IMG/VR virus record: IMGVR_UViG_3300030419_000543
Location: 1 to 50,341 of that record
Source of the DNA: a virus
Strand: one strand, 5' to 3'
DNA: 50,341 nt
In this document: piece by piece, positions 9,518 through 17,948 of the stretch
Layout of the letters: the number at the start of each line of letters is the position of its first letter
Position numbering within the stretch: position 1 is the first letter of the stretch
Translations under genes and position numbers: made by a program
The notes under the pieces: generated by a model
Told to the model about the DNA's origin: nothing
The model's database searches: none
Seen by the model: the letters and a program-made list of their open reading frames with translations, nothing else

Positions 9518-12500
9518 ATGGTTATGAATTTATCTACTCCTTCTCTACAAGATCAAATGCAAAATTTGAATATAGTAGAAAATAATGAAGACGATATAGA
9601 TAACACAACAATAGAAGAACCTTCTTTTATAACAGGAGAAGAAGAATCTGAAGTGTTACTAGGACAAGCTGGTACAGACACTATAAAGATGGATGTTCCT
9701 GAACTGTCTGTTGACGAGGAGGACGATGAAGGTAAAGGTGATGAAGGTTTTGTGTCAACTGTTATAGGGGAAACTGGTCAAGCAGTAGGACAAGTAGGTA
9801 TTGGTTTTACAAAAGGGGCTAAAACTGCCATAGAAGTTATGACAGAGCAATCTGAATCTAATCTAGGACTACTATATAATGTTCAAGAATGGGCTGCAGA
9901 TCATTTAGGTAATATAGGAACTTCAATTTCTAATTTCTTTAATGAAGCTGTTAATGATGATTTTATAGCTGATCCACTTTCTGTTGTGCAAACTCTGTCT
10001 GAAAGAGTAAATGTTCACGGTGCTGCTAATGAAATAATGAATAACACATCTTATAAAAAAGCAATGCGTGATTTAGAAGCAGTTTGGTTAAGAGATTTTC
10101 AAGCATGGCTGGAAGTAGAAGGGCGTGATAAAGGATGGGTAGACGCTTTAGCGTACAATACAGGAACTTGGATAGGTGAATTATCTGTCATGCCAACAGG
10201 TGTCGGAGCTTTAAAGAAGGGCATGGCTTTTACTCGTCCTAAATCCTCTATAGTAAGTGAAGCTTTTAAAGTGGCGCAAAAAGAAGGTGGAATGAAAGAA
10301 GTCTTAAAAAAGTATGATTCTGATACAGCTTCTGTAGTAAAGAAAATGCTAATGAATCAACCAAGCGAATTAACTGGTAGCTGGAGAGAGTTATCGTATA
10401 CTTTATCCAGAGGAGCAGGATACCATACAGGCGCATCAGTTTATTATGGTTGGGGTGGCGGTATAGCTCAGACTGCAGGATATTACGGTATGAAATCTTT
10501 TGGAGATTTTACGGACGAAGAAGCTAAAGGGTACTCTTTAGGATTTGGCTTAATAGGTATGATGATAGGATCAAGACCTTTTACATCTGTTCCTAAAATA
10601 TTTATAAAGAAAACTATCGGAATGATACCTGCAGGATTTAAAGTGCATGGTAGAAAACAAAATTTAGCAGATGTTACACGTATGGGTTTAAAAGTACGTC
10701 ATTTACTTTATGCTGAGTATTATAAAAATCAAGGTAATTCAGCTAAATTTAATGAACATTTATTAAGATACTCAGGTGCTGATAAGAAAACAGCTAAAGA
10801 ATTAGTTTATGATAATGAAGGCAAGGATACAGGATTCTATCTTAATAAAATGGTTGATCATCAAGTTCTAGACGATGCAGTTTCCTTCTTTAGAATGATG
10901 CAGGTAATGGCTAGAGAACATCCAGAATACTATGATTACGTAGTAAAAGGCCAAGCAAGAGTCACTAAAAATCAAGAGAGATTTAATAAAGCATTTAAAG
11001 ATGATCCTGTTATGCTCCAACGTATGCGAGATAATTTTGAAAAAGACTTACGATTAAAAAATAAACATACGGAAGTACATAGCGAAGAGGAGTTAAAAGC
11101 TATTATAGATGATTTTGATATAGAAAACCTTACGATGATGCTTGATCAAGTATTTATGTTAGATTTTATGTCTGCCATTAGAAATAAAGCTGTAAGTGAA
11201 GCTACTCTTAAAACATTAAGTACTAAAGAAGCTATTGATCTTTTTACAGAAGGATATGATTATAATCAAGCGATGATAGGACAGTTAAATATCATTGAAT
11301 CTGCTGTAAAAGCTATGAAAAGTGAAGTAGGTGAGACAACTGATACAGCTAAATTCTTAAATGAAGTTGGAAAAACTTATACTAGAGTAAAAAAAGATAT
11401 AGATGAATCAGATAGTGTTATAAGAAATCTTATAGAAGATGCTGAGATTTCTGCTGAAGGATTATCAGATAGAAATTATATAGAAACTATGCAAGAAATG
11501 ACAGGGTTTAGAAGATTTCTTGGAAAAACTGATGTATCACGAGTACAATCTGAAAAAGAAATGGTGGAAAATGTTAGAACTAGATTTCACCAAAATAGAG
11601 AACAAAAATTAAACCACTATGTAGGTGAATACGCGAAATATGATAATGTAGAAATAGATGCTACACACGTACTTGATAGTCTTGAGGATACATTACAAAA
11701 AGACAAAGTAGTACACGCACTTGGCTCTATCGGAAAAGGAACGGCACAAAGAACTTTAGAACGTACATTACCTCAATTTAAAGCACGTATACGATTAACA
11801 GGTATAAGGAATAAATTTCAATTAGATGATCTTGAAGAAATACCTGAAGGAATGTCTGAAAATGACTACATCGAAGTTATAGTAGAAAGCGCACAAGAGT
11901 TATCTGAACATACAGTTGGTTTGCATACTAGTATAAAAAATATTGATATGGGACATTTTGATATAAACAATATGCGAACTTATTCAAATGATTCTTCACC
12001 TATACAAGATGTTTTTAAAGCACATAAAGAAAATCCCTTAAAAGGTCCAGAATTAGCTACAGAACTAATAGCAGCGATGAGAAGAGAAGCAGATGAGATT
12101 AGTAAAATACCCTCAGAATCCGCAGATATAGATGCGCTTCTTAATACTTTCGCAGAACCTATTATGACAGTAGGCGATGCTCGTCAAATAGCTAAAGCCT
12201 TATTTGAAAGAGCAAGTAAATTATCACCTAGTCGAGAATCATCACAGCGAAGAGATTTGTTCGCATTAGGAAACGATATTATGAACGGTATCGACAAAGG
12301 ATCACCAGAGGATTACGCTTCTGGTGAAATAATAGAAGGTATAAGAGATGTGTCTTCTAATTATAAGAAGGACATTGCAGAAGTCTACTATCAAGGATGG
12401 GGTAAAGATTTTTTAAACTTTCGTCATAGAATAAAAGAATCTGATCCTGCAAGTCTTCCAGACGTTTATGCTGGTATTTTGTTAAAAGGCGATCCTGATT

Positions 12501-14065
12501 TAGCTGCTACTCAATTCAATGATGCCTTTCCTATAGGTAGTGAAGGTAGAGAAGAAGCTGTAGAAGCACTTATGTATTCTATGGGTAGACTTCTCACTCG
12601 TGGATATAGTTTAAATGATTTAGGTAAAAATTTCGATGATTTTGCTGAAAGTTTTGGAGATATAATAGGAACTGATAATATTACTAAATTAAAACAATAT
12701 CATACTTATATTGGGGGTAAATATAAAATAGCTCCTCCTGAGATTGTTGATGATATAAAAACAGTTAAAAGAGCTATTACAACTATGCGTAAAGACACTC
12801 TAGAAGAGTTAGGACTTTCTAGTATCGCACTCTATGCTAAAAGTCCAGAAATTGATCCTGAAAAGTTAGTAAATATGATTTTACATAACACTGCAGGTAG
12901 GAGAGCAGCTAGAAAACAAACTCCAGCAGATATAGTAGAAGAAGGACAAGTACGAGACACAGTAAAAGATGTTGCTGAAGTAACTGAAACAGGCGCAGAT
13001 GTAGATATTGACGCTACATTGAAAAAATCTCAACTACCTGTATTAAGGGGTGGAGAAGAGATTACAGGCGATACTATGTCTATTCTCATAGAAGCTAATC
13101 CTGAATTACGTAAACCATTACAAAACATTTATATACAATATCTATTGGATAAAGCTATAGTGCCTACACAAACTAAGAAGCTTGATAGGTTGTCTGGTTC
13201 ATTAGACTTACAAAAAGAATTGAAAATAGACGAATTTTCTTCAGTTTTTTCAAAAAATAGAAAAGTGTTATCAAAACTATTTGATGAAAAACAAATGAGA
13301 AACATGCAAATTTTATTTGAAACTGGTGTTGCTTCTGCAGGAAAGAACATGGCTCTCAGAGTTTTAAATATGGCAGCAGAGCCTACAACATCAAGCAGAG
13401 CTTCTAGATTATTCGCACTACAAAGAAAAGTAGTAGGTATGCCTTATCTAGCTACTGAGCAAATGGTTATGAAATATCAACGAGAGAAGGCAGCATTTCT
13501 TAAACGTATAATATTCGATCCTGAATTTGCTGAAATGTTAAAAGTAATGAGTACGTCTAAAGTACCCGGAGAAAAACATCTTGGTAAATTTATAGCAAGT
13601 ATTCGCGCAACGTATGGAGAAGATTCTGTTCATAGACAAGATATCCGCTTTATTAGAGAAGATTTAGCTAGAGGATGGCAAGCCTTTGAAGATTTCAAAA
13701 ACTTCAAAATTGATATAGGACATTTAGAAAGACTATATGGTGGTAAATTAAATCAAGAACAACTTCGACAAATTGTGTCTGGATTACGTGAAATGAAGAC
13801 AAAGTATACTTTGCCTGAAAGAAGTAAAGACATGTTTGAAGACGTATTTATGGGTTTACCAGCAGGGACACCATTTTTATCTCCTAGAAGTATGGTAGCT
13901 GGTAAGATGTGGACGAAAGCTCTTCAACATTTACCTGAAAGTGGTAAAAAACGGTTAGCTGAAGCAGAAGAGAAGTCTCTAGGAGAAACAGCGAAAAAAA
14001 TAAGAGAGTATGAAGAAAGACAAATATTACAAGGTCTTATTGGTAAAAATAAACCTAACTTTTAA
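9518..14065 (+). CDS. Giant putative ejection protein, 1515 aa
   Basis: The largest gene of the window. An acidic N-terminal 80 residues (VDEEDDEGKGDEG) precede hydrophobic, glycine-rich segments (about 85-110, 215-235 and 305-350, e.g. GYSLGFGLIGMMIG) that could insert in or cross membranes. More than 1000 residues of charged helix follow. T7 gp16 likewise combines huge size with membrane-active segments in DNA ejection. I see no transglycosylase or lysozyme motif, so cell-wall cleavage would fall to the separate lysozyme at 44106. ATG 9518 has a weak SD; ATG 9524 is an alternative. Role inferred from size, composition and position. Confidence 0.6.
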   Translation: MVMNLSTPSLQDQMQNLNIVENNEDDIDNTTIEEPSFITGEEESEVLLGQAGTDTIKMDVPELSVDEEDDEGKGDEGFVSTVIGETGQAVGQVGIGFTKGAKTAIEVMTEQSESNLGLLYNVQEWAADHLGNIGTSISNFFNEAVNDDFIADPLSVVQTLSERVNVHGAANEIMNNTSYKKAMRDLEAVWLRDFQAWLEVEGRDKGWVDALAYNTGTWIGELSVMPTGVGALKKGMAFTRPKSSIVSEAFKVAQKEGGMKEVLKKYDSDTASVVKKMLMNQPSELTGSWRELSYTLSRGAGYHTGASVYYGWGGGIAQTAGYYGMKSFGDFTDEEAKGYSLGFGLIGMMIGSRPFTSVPKIFIKKTIGMIPAGFKVHGRKQNLADVTRMGLKVRHLLYAEYYKNQGNSAKFNEHLLRYSGADKKTAKELVYDNEGKDTGFYLNKMVDHQVLDDAVSFFRMMQVMAREHPEYYDYVVKGQARVTKNQERFNKAFKDDPVMLQRMRDNFEKDLRLKNKHTEVHSEEELKAIIDDFDIENLTMMLDQVFMLDFMSAIRNKAVSEATLKTLSTKEAIDLFTEGYDYNQAMIGQLNIIESAVKAMKSEVGETTDTAKFLNEVGKTYTRVKKDIDESDSVIRNLIEDAEISAEGLSDRNYIETMQEMTGFRRFLGKTDVSRVQSEKEMVENVRTRFHQNREQKLNHYVGEYAKYDNVEIDATHVLDSLEDTLQKDKVVHALGSIGKGTAQRTLERTLPQFKARIRLTGIRNKFQLDDLEEIPEGMSENDYIEVIVESAQELSEHTVGLHTSIKNIDMGHFDINNMRTYSNDSSPIQDVFKAHKENPLKGPELATELIAAMRREADEISKIPSESADIDALLNTFAEPIMTVGDARQIAKALFERASKLSPSRESSQRRDLFALGNDIMNGIDKGSPEDYASGEIIEGIRDVSSNYKKDIAEVYYQGWGKDFLNFRHRIKESDPASLPDVYAGILLKGDPDLAATQFNDAFPIGSEGREEAVEALMYSMGRLLTRGYSLNDLGKNFDDFAESFGDIIGTDNITKLKQYHTYIGGKYKIAPPEIVDDIKTVKRAITTMRKDTLEELGLSSIALYAKSPEIDPEKLVNMILHNTAGRRAARKQTPADIVEEGQVRDTVKDVAEVTETGADVDIDATLKKSQLPVLRGGEEITGDTMSILIEANPELRKPLQNIYIQYLLDKAIVPTQTKKLDRLSGSLDLQKELKIDEFSSVFSKNRKVLSKLFDEKQMRNMQILFETGVASAGKNMALRVLNMAAEPTTSSRASRLFALQRKVVGMPYLATEQMVMKYQREKAAFLKRIIFDPEFAEMLKVMSTSKVPGEKHLGKFIASIRATYGEDSVHRQDIRFIREDLARGWQAFEDFKNFKIDIGHLERLYGGKLNQEQLRQIVSGLREMKTKYTLPERSKDMFEDVFMGLPAGTPFLSPRSMVAGKMWTKALQHLPESGKKRLAEAEEKSLGETAKKIREYEERQILQGLIGKNKPNF

Positions 14066-14076
14066 GGACAATTAAC

Positions 14077-14466
14077 ATGATACCTTTAATCGGTCCTATT
14101 ATCAGTGCAGTAAGCAGCATAGGCGGCTCTTGGATGGAGAATAAGCTCCAAGAGACTAAGGCTAAATCGCAGGTAAAGATTGCTAAAGCTGAAGCTGAAG
14201 CAGAGGTACACAAGAAAGTTGCTACTGGTGAGGTTGAATGGGAAAAAGCTATGGCGAAGGCTAGTGGCGATAGCTGGAAAGACGAGTACCTAGTAGTTGT
14301 ATTGACCGTACCAGCCATTCTAGTCTTTATACCGGGCATGGAAGATATAATACAGAGAGGATTTATGGTGTTAGATACGCTACCTGATTGGTATCAGAAT
14401 GCCTTGATGATAGCTATATCAGCTTCCTTCGGTATCAAAGGGTTTACTAAATTCCTACGTAAGTAA
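14077..14466 (+). CDS. Holin, GTA-type (3TM family)
   Basis: Encodes 129 aa. The hydrophobic N-terminus (IPLIGPIISAVSSIGG) is followed by an Ala/Glu/Lys helix (SQVKIAKAEAEAEVHKKV). The hallmark SWKDEYLVVVLTVPAILVFIPG (about residues 66-87) comes next, with a last hydrophobic segment NALMIAISASFGIKG and a basic end. This layout matches the holin family of three membrane segments described from gene transfer agents. It would permeabilise the inner membrane at the end of infection and release or activate the lysin. It is the last gene of the rightward virion block and converges with the leftward operon, overlapping its last gene by 12 bases. Confidence 0.8.
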   Translation: MIPLIGPIISAVSSIGGSWMENKLQETKAKSQVKIAKAEAEAEVHKKVATGEVEWEKAMAKASGDSWKDEYLVVVLTVPAILVFIPGMEDIIQRGFMVLDTLPDWYQNALMIAISASFGIKGFTKFLRK

Positions 14467-14676
14467 CTTATTAATATCCTCGTAATACGTAGTACTGAGC
14501 TTCTTCAAGCGTTTAATAAACTCTGCTATCAAATAAGTATTCTCATACTCAGGTAGCTTAACTTCCATCACATCATAGAAATCTTCTACGGGAACATCAG
14601 AGTATTCAACCTCTATGTTCCCTTTCGTATTTAAGAATACTTTAACTTCTGATAATACAGTCTCTGCTTCCCTCAT
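14455..14676 (-). CDS. Small acidic protein downstream of ribonucleotide reductase
   Basis: Encodes 73 aa, coupled to the ribonucleotide reductase gene by an ATGA overlap, and last in the leftward operon. The sequence (TVLSEVKVFLNTKGNIEVEY, then EYENTYLIAEFIKRLKKL) suggests a small alpha/beta domain. No family recognised; position suggests a link to nucleotide metabolism, but it may simply be a filler gene. Its 3' end overlaps the holin gene on the other strand. Confidence 0.6.
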   Translation of the reverse strand: MREAETVLSEVKVFLNTKGNIEVEYSDVPVEDFYDVMEVKLPEYENTYLIAEFIKRLKKLSTTYYEDINKLLT

Positions 14677-16631
14677 ATATCCACTACTTCACACACTCCA
14701 GCAGTACAGGCTAGTTCCTGAGATGCCTTCGTGTTATCCTCTGTTTCAAATTCGTTGAGTTTATCCCAATCTATTTTCTTAGGAGTTTTCTTAAATAACT
14801 CCTCGTATTCTTCTTTAGTACACTCTTGATAAGGTGCTTGTCTATATGAATGATCAGAGTACGGTAAGAAGCTTATACCACTCAACCTATCAAAATGTTT
14901 ATAGCACCACGCACCTACTTCCATCCATTCTTCTTCCTTAACACTTATAGTAATAGATGGTTTGTGTTCACACCAGTTTTCGCTGTACGTGAGCCATAGC
15001 TCCATATGATCTATTGCAGATAGGTCTTTCCTGAATACTGCCTTATTAGAACATTTAATAGGAAAGGAGAAGACAGTATTGTGTTCAGGTGACATTACAT
15101 CAGGTTCATTATAGACTTCTGCATCTTTAAGGAACTTAGTCAAAGGGTCTTTGTTATCAGCCCTGACAGTTCTAATATAATACTGAGAATGTCGAGGATG
15201 AATACCGCTTGCAGAGTCGGTTAACTGACTTACAGTACCAGACGGTTTGACGCACGTAATAGCCGCTGAAGGTTCGATGCCTAATAGATCAGACCAGACC
15301 TTATTAGTCTCTACTGCATGTTCACGTAGCATACGTAAGCGTTTCTCTAAGTACGGTCCATTCTTATTAAGTAGTGGACAGTCCATTATACCCGTCAAGG
15401 ATACGCCTAATAGACGCTCCTTCTCTGTAATATCTTTCCAACGTTTACGTAGATAATTAAAGTCTGTAAGAGTAGCTTGGAAGGTTCCTAATATCGTAGC
15501 ATACTCCACCTTCTTCATCAGGGTTTCTTCTGTGTCATCATAGCGGCATACAGCTTCTGTGAGATTACAGAATTGATGAGGATGTAGAATAATCTCACTA
15601 CAGGGATTAGTACCGTAGTGAGCATCATTAGGTCTACGCTCGAAACGTGAGGCTTGCCACTGTGCAGCTTCTCTATTGAATAGACCACGCTCTCCTGACT
15701 TACTCATTACTAAGGCAAGCCACTCCTGCATGAAACTCTCCATGCTAGGACGGTGCGTGTAGGCTACGGAGTTATTCGCCAATGCTCTCTGAGGATCAGT
15801 CTTCCACCATTCACCTGCTTTGGCATGGCGCATACGATCATCATATAGATCACTGAGAGATAACAACGCAGACCTACGCACCCCACCAGAGACTACTACT
15901 TCACCTATCTTACAGACGATATCATGGCACTCAATAGAGGAGAGTTGCCGCCCGTAAGCATTCTTAAATACATTTATTGTAAAATTAAATAAATCCTCTA
16001 AAGGTTCTGGACCTGATGCTCTACCACCGAATGTCTTTAACCTAGCTCCAGCAGGTCTAATTTTACTATAATCTATCTTAGGTATTCTATTAGTATATAA
16101 ATAACTAATAAGATCACGTAAGCTTCTCGCCCATCCTTCTTTACTATCTGCTACGGAGATAGTGTCATCTGTGTTCTCGAAAGGTTTGTTAGGAATAGAA
16201 GGCAAGCAGTTTACGAACTTACGTTCCACTGAGAAACCAACACCTGTACCGTTCATAAGTATATAGAGTATTTCATCGAAGCAACGTGTATGATCTATAT
16301 GAACGTAAGAGCAATTATATCCTGCTATATTCTCTCTTAACAGAGCAGGTCCAGCCGTCATAAAAGCTCTCATAGACGGCATGACTTTCTGATCCCATAT
16401 CATATCATATAGTTCAGATAGAGTATCGTCTAGTGTATCCTTATTGATCTTATGATCTAAGGTGTTAATGTGTTCAAGCATAAAAGAGAGATAACGATCT
16501 ATAGTATCGTCCCAATCTTCTCGTCTACTAGACTCATCTATCCAACGAGCATATCTACTCTTATAGATAAAAGACTGATAACTGTCGAAGTTATCTCTAA
16601 TGTCTAAAGCATCATTCAGTTTCATTGGCAT
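14673..16631 (-). CDS. nrdJ: Adenosylcobalamin-dependent ribonucleotide reductase (class II)
   Basis: Converts ribonucleoside triphosphates to deoxy forms using a B12-generated thiyl radical. Landmarks are NCSYVH (substrate-site Cys), GTGVGFSVER, GGVRRSALLSLSD, the active-site NPCSEI at residues 342-347 (C344, E346), CVKPSGTVSQLTDSASG, and the C-terminal redox pair CTAGVC close to the end. There is no ATP cone and no radical-tyrosine subunit gene nearby, which fits the monomeric class II type, here about 650 aa. ATG 16631 and 16625 are both possible; an in-frame TTG (16637) is less likely, and no good SD is seen. It needs host or environmental cobalamin. It supplies dNTPs for the polymerase in the same operon. 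Confidence 0.93.
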   Translation of the reverse strand: MPMKLNDALDIRDNFDSYQSFIYKSRYARWIDESSRREDWDDTIDRYLSFMLEHINTLDHKINKDTLDDTLSELYDMIWDQKVMPSMRAFMTAGPALLRENIAGYNCSYVHIDHTRCFDEILYILMNGTGVGFSVERKFVNCLPSIPNKPFENTDDTISVADSKEGWARSLRDLISYLYTNRIPKIDYSKIRPAGARLKTFGGRASGPEPLEDLFNFTINVFKNAYGRQLSSIECHDIVCKIGEVVVSGGVRRSALLSLSDLYDDRMRHAKAGEWWKTDPQRALANNSVAYTHRPSMESFMQEWLALVMSKSGERGLFNREAAQWQASRFERRPNDAHYGTNPCSEIILHPHQFCNLTEAVCRYDDTEETLMKKVEYATILGTFQATLTDFNYLRKRWKDITEKERLLGVSLTGIMDCPLLNKNGPYLEKRLRMLREHAVETNKVWSDLLGIEPSAAITCVKPSGTVSQLTDSASGIHPRHSQYYIRTVRADNKDPLTKFLKDAEVYNEPDVMSPEHNTVFSFPIKCSNKAVFRKDLSAIDHMELWLTYSENWCEHKPSITISVKEEEWMEVGAWCYKHFDRLSGISFLPYSDHSYRQAPYQECTKEEYEELFKKTPKKIDWDKLNEFETEDNTKASQELACTAGVCEVVDI

Positions 16632-16920
16632 GATCAAACAAAGTAAAGGTTGTTTCGTTACTTGCTTCTATCTTCTCAACTTCTTTAATGAGCTTAGTAA
16701 GATACCACTGAGCTTTGCGTAAGTCTTTCAGCTTATCACCTTTATAATTACACCGCCAGAGATATTTCAATACAGTACCACGTACATACTCACAAAAAGC
16801 ATTAGGTTCCATAGTAGCATGAATAGCATCTATACACTCTATGCCATCGTGGTTAAGTTTATAATGTTCTGGACTATTAACATCATCCGTAACTTTTACA
16901 CCAAATTCAACTTGCGTCAT
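16612..16920 (-). CDS. DUF3310 protein (T7 gp1.7-like)
   Basis: From ATG 16920 the product is 102 aa. It has the DUF3310 pattern: SPEHYKLNHDGIECIDAI near the start, then FCEYVRGTVLKYLWRCNYKG and LRKAQWYLTKLI. In T7 the related gp1.7 is reported to be a nucleotide kinase involved in dNTP supply, which fits the ribonucleotide reductase gene just downstream. A longer frame starts at 16968, but ATG 16920 has GGAG shortly upstream and overlaps the preceding gene by only 14 bases, so I prefer it. Confidence 0.85.
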   Translation of the reverse strand: MTQVEFGVKVTDDVNSPEHYKLNHDGIECIDAIHATMEPNAFCEYVRGTVLKYLWRCNYKGDKLKDLRKAQWYLTKLIKEVEKIEASNETTFTLFDHANETE

Positions 16921-17365
16921 CTTCTCCGTTACCCTTCTTTTCTTTATCCTTAAACACATAATTTGCACTTACAGGTAACGTAACCTCGTCACCTTCAGCC
17001 ATCTTCTTATAGTCTGAAAAAGATACTACATCACCTTCACTAACTATGTCAAGTCTTCTATCTTGAACTTTCTCAATAAAATCGAAACCTTTAGCCGCTA
17101 CTCTGTCACAATCTTCATCTAATATGGATAATAACCCGTAAGCAATAACAGTTGCGATGGTAGGCTCTTTTTCTTTAGTAGCTGTAAAGTCAAATATAGA
17201 TAAATTAAAATTACTCTTATCGTCTTTAAAAGTCTCTAACATCAGGAGAACGCCGGGGTTTGTGTTATCATTACTTTTAAGAGAACTGCTTTTTAAACTA
17301 CCACTGTGCATTATATGGTCTAAGTTCTTTAAACGTTCTAGGGCTTCGTCTTCACCTTCATCCAT
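16907..17365 (-). CDS. Hypothetical protein of the replication operon
   Basis: Encodes 152 aa of unknown function. An acidic start (MDEGEDEALERLKNLDHI) leads to a Ser/Asn-rich stretch and then a compact region (LSIFDFTATKEKEPTIATVIAYGLLSI) with an acidic, Lys-rich tail. It overlaps endonuclease I by 28 bases and the DUF3310 gene by 14, so it is a true member of the operon. No motif of an enzyme is visible. Confidence 0.65.
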   Translation of the reverse strand: MDEGEDEALERLKNLDHIMHSGSLKSSSLKSNDNTNPGVLLMLETFKDDKSNFNLSIFDFTATKEKEPTIATVIAYGLLSILDEDCDRVAAKGFDFIEKVQDRRLDIVSEGDVVSFSDYKKMAEGDEVTLPVSANYVFKDKEKKGNGEDDAS

Positions 17366-17715
17366 TCTTCGGGCATCCTTTTATCTGCATGTAAAAAGCC
17401 ATTCTTCTCACACCACTGAGCATACGTTGTCCTAGAACGTTTGTCAAGCTTATTCCTTGAATTTAAAAATACGAAACGTATATCAACATCAGGATATTGC
17501 TCTTTAATAAGTAGATGTTTAGTTCTATCAGCGGCAAAGAAACGTCCTTTAGTTTCTACGTAAAAATTACCCTCACATATATAGAAGTCAGGTGTGTACG
17601 TTCTAGGTTTAGGTATGTATTGTATAACATCTTGTTCGTATAAAGAAGCTATCTCTCTTTCACGTAAATCTCTAGCGAAATTAGCTTCGAATTGAGAACG
17701 ATAACGCCTAGACAT
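17338..17715 (-). CDS. T7-type endonuclease I (Holliday junction resolvase)
   Basis: Resolves four-way and branched DNA during replication, recombination and packaging. The 125-aa product matches T7 gp3 along most of its length: Glu10 in SQFEANFARDL, Asp43 in TYTPDFY, and Glu55 with Lys57 in YVETKGRF line up with the T7 catalytic residues E20, D55, E65 and K67. The following DRTKHLLIKEQYPDVDIRFV and the C-terminal WCEKNGF-ADKRMPEEWMK are also shared. Length is slightly below T7 gp3 (149 aa), lacking extra residues at both ends. Ends inside the next gene of the operon. Confidence 0.95.
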   Translation of the reverse strand: MSRRYRSQFEANFARDLREREIASLYEQDVIQYIPKPRTYTPDFYICEGNFYVETKGRFFAADRTKHLLIKEQYPDVDIRFVFLNSRNKLDKRSRTTYAQWCEKNGFLHADKRMPEEWMKVKTKP

Positions 17716-17947
17716 TTAACTCAAGTTTCTCAGGTACACATGAAATAGACTTTATTGCACCTTTATATTCAAATTCAGCGATAGCAAATTGTTTAATCTC
17801 TTCCAGATTATTTTTAACATGTTCGACACATTCATCTACATCATGAAACAATAAAGGTTTACCGTCTTTTAAATCAATAGTAATGGCATCATTACCTACG
17901 TGTAAAGGATCGAACATAAACATTATTACGAATATAACCCATTTCAT
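17708..17947 (-). CDS. Small exported or membrane-tethered protein
   Basis: Encodes 79 aa. The N-terminus (MKWVIFVIMFMFDPLHVG) looks like a signal peptide or short anchor; the rest is a small acidic domain with two Cys (DECVEH and ISCVPE). It sits one base after the primase-helicase gene and overlaps endonuclease I by 8 bases, so it is co-translated with replication genes. An exported protein here is unusual; superinfection exclusion is possible but not supported by any motif. Confidence 0.65.
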   Translation of the reverse strand: MKWVIFVIMFMFDPLHVGNDAITIDLKDGKPLLFHDVDECVEHVKNNLEEIKQFAIAEFEYKGAIKSISCVPEKLELNV

Positions 17948-17948
17948 A

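Noticed and set aside
14455-14492. Bidirectional terminator between holin and leftward operon
   Set aside because: CTACGTA/TACGTAG pair across the convergent ends, but the stem is short, the loop long and there is no U-run in either direction.
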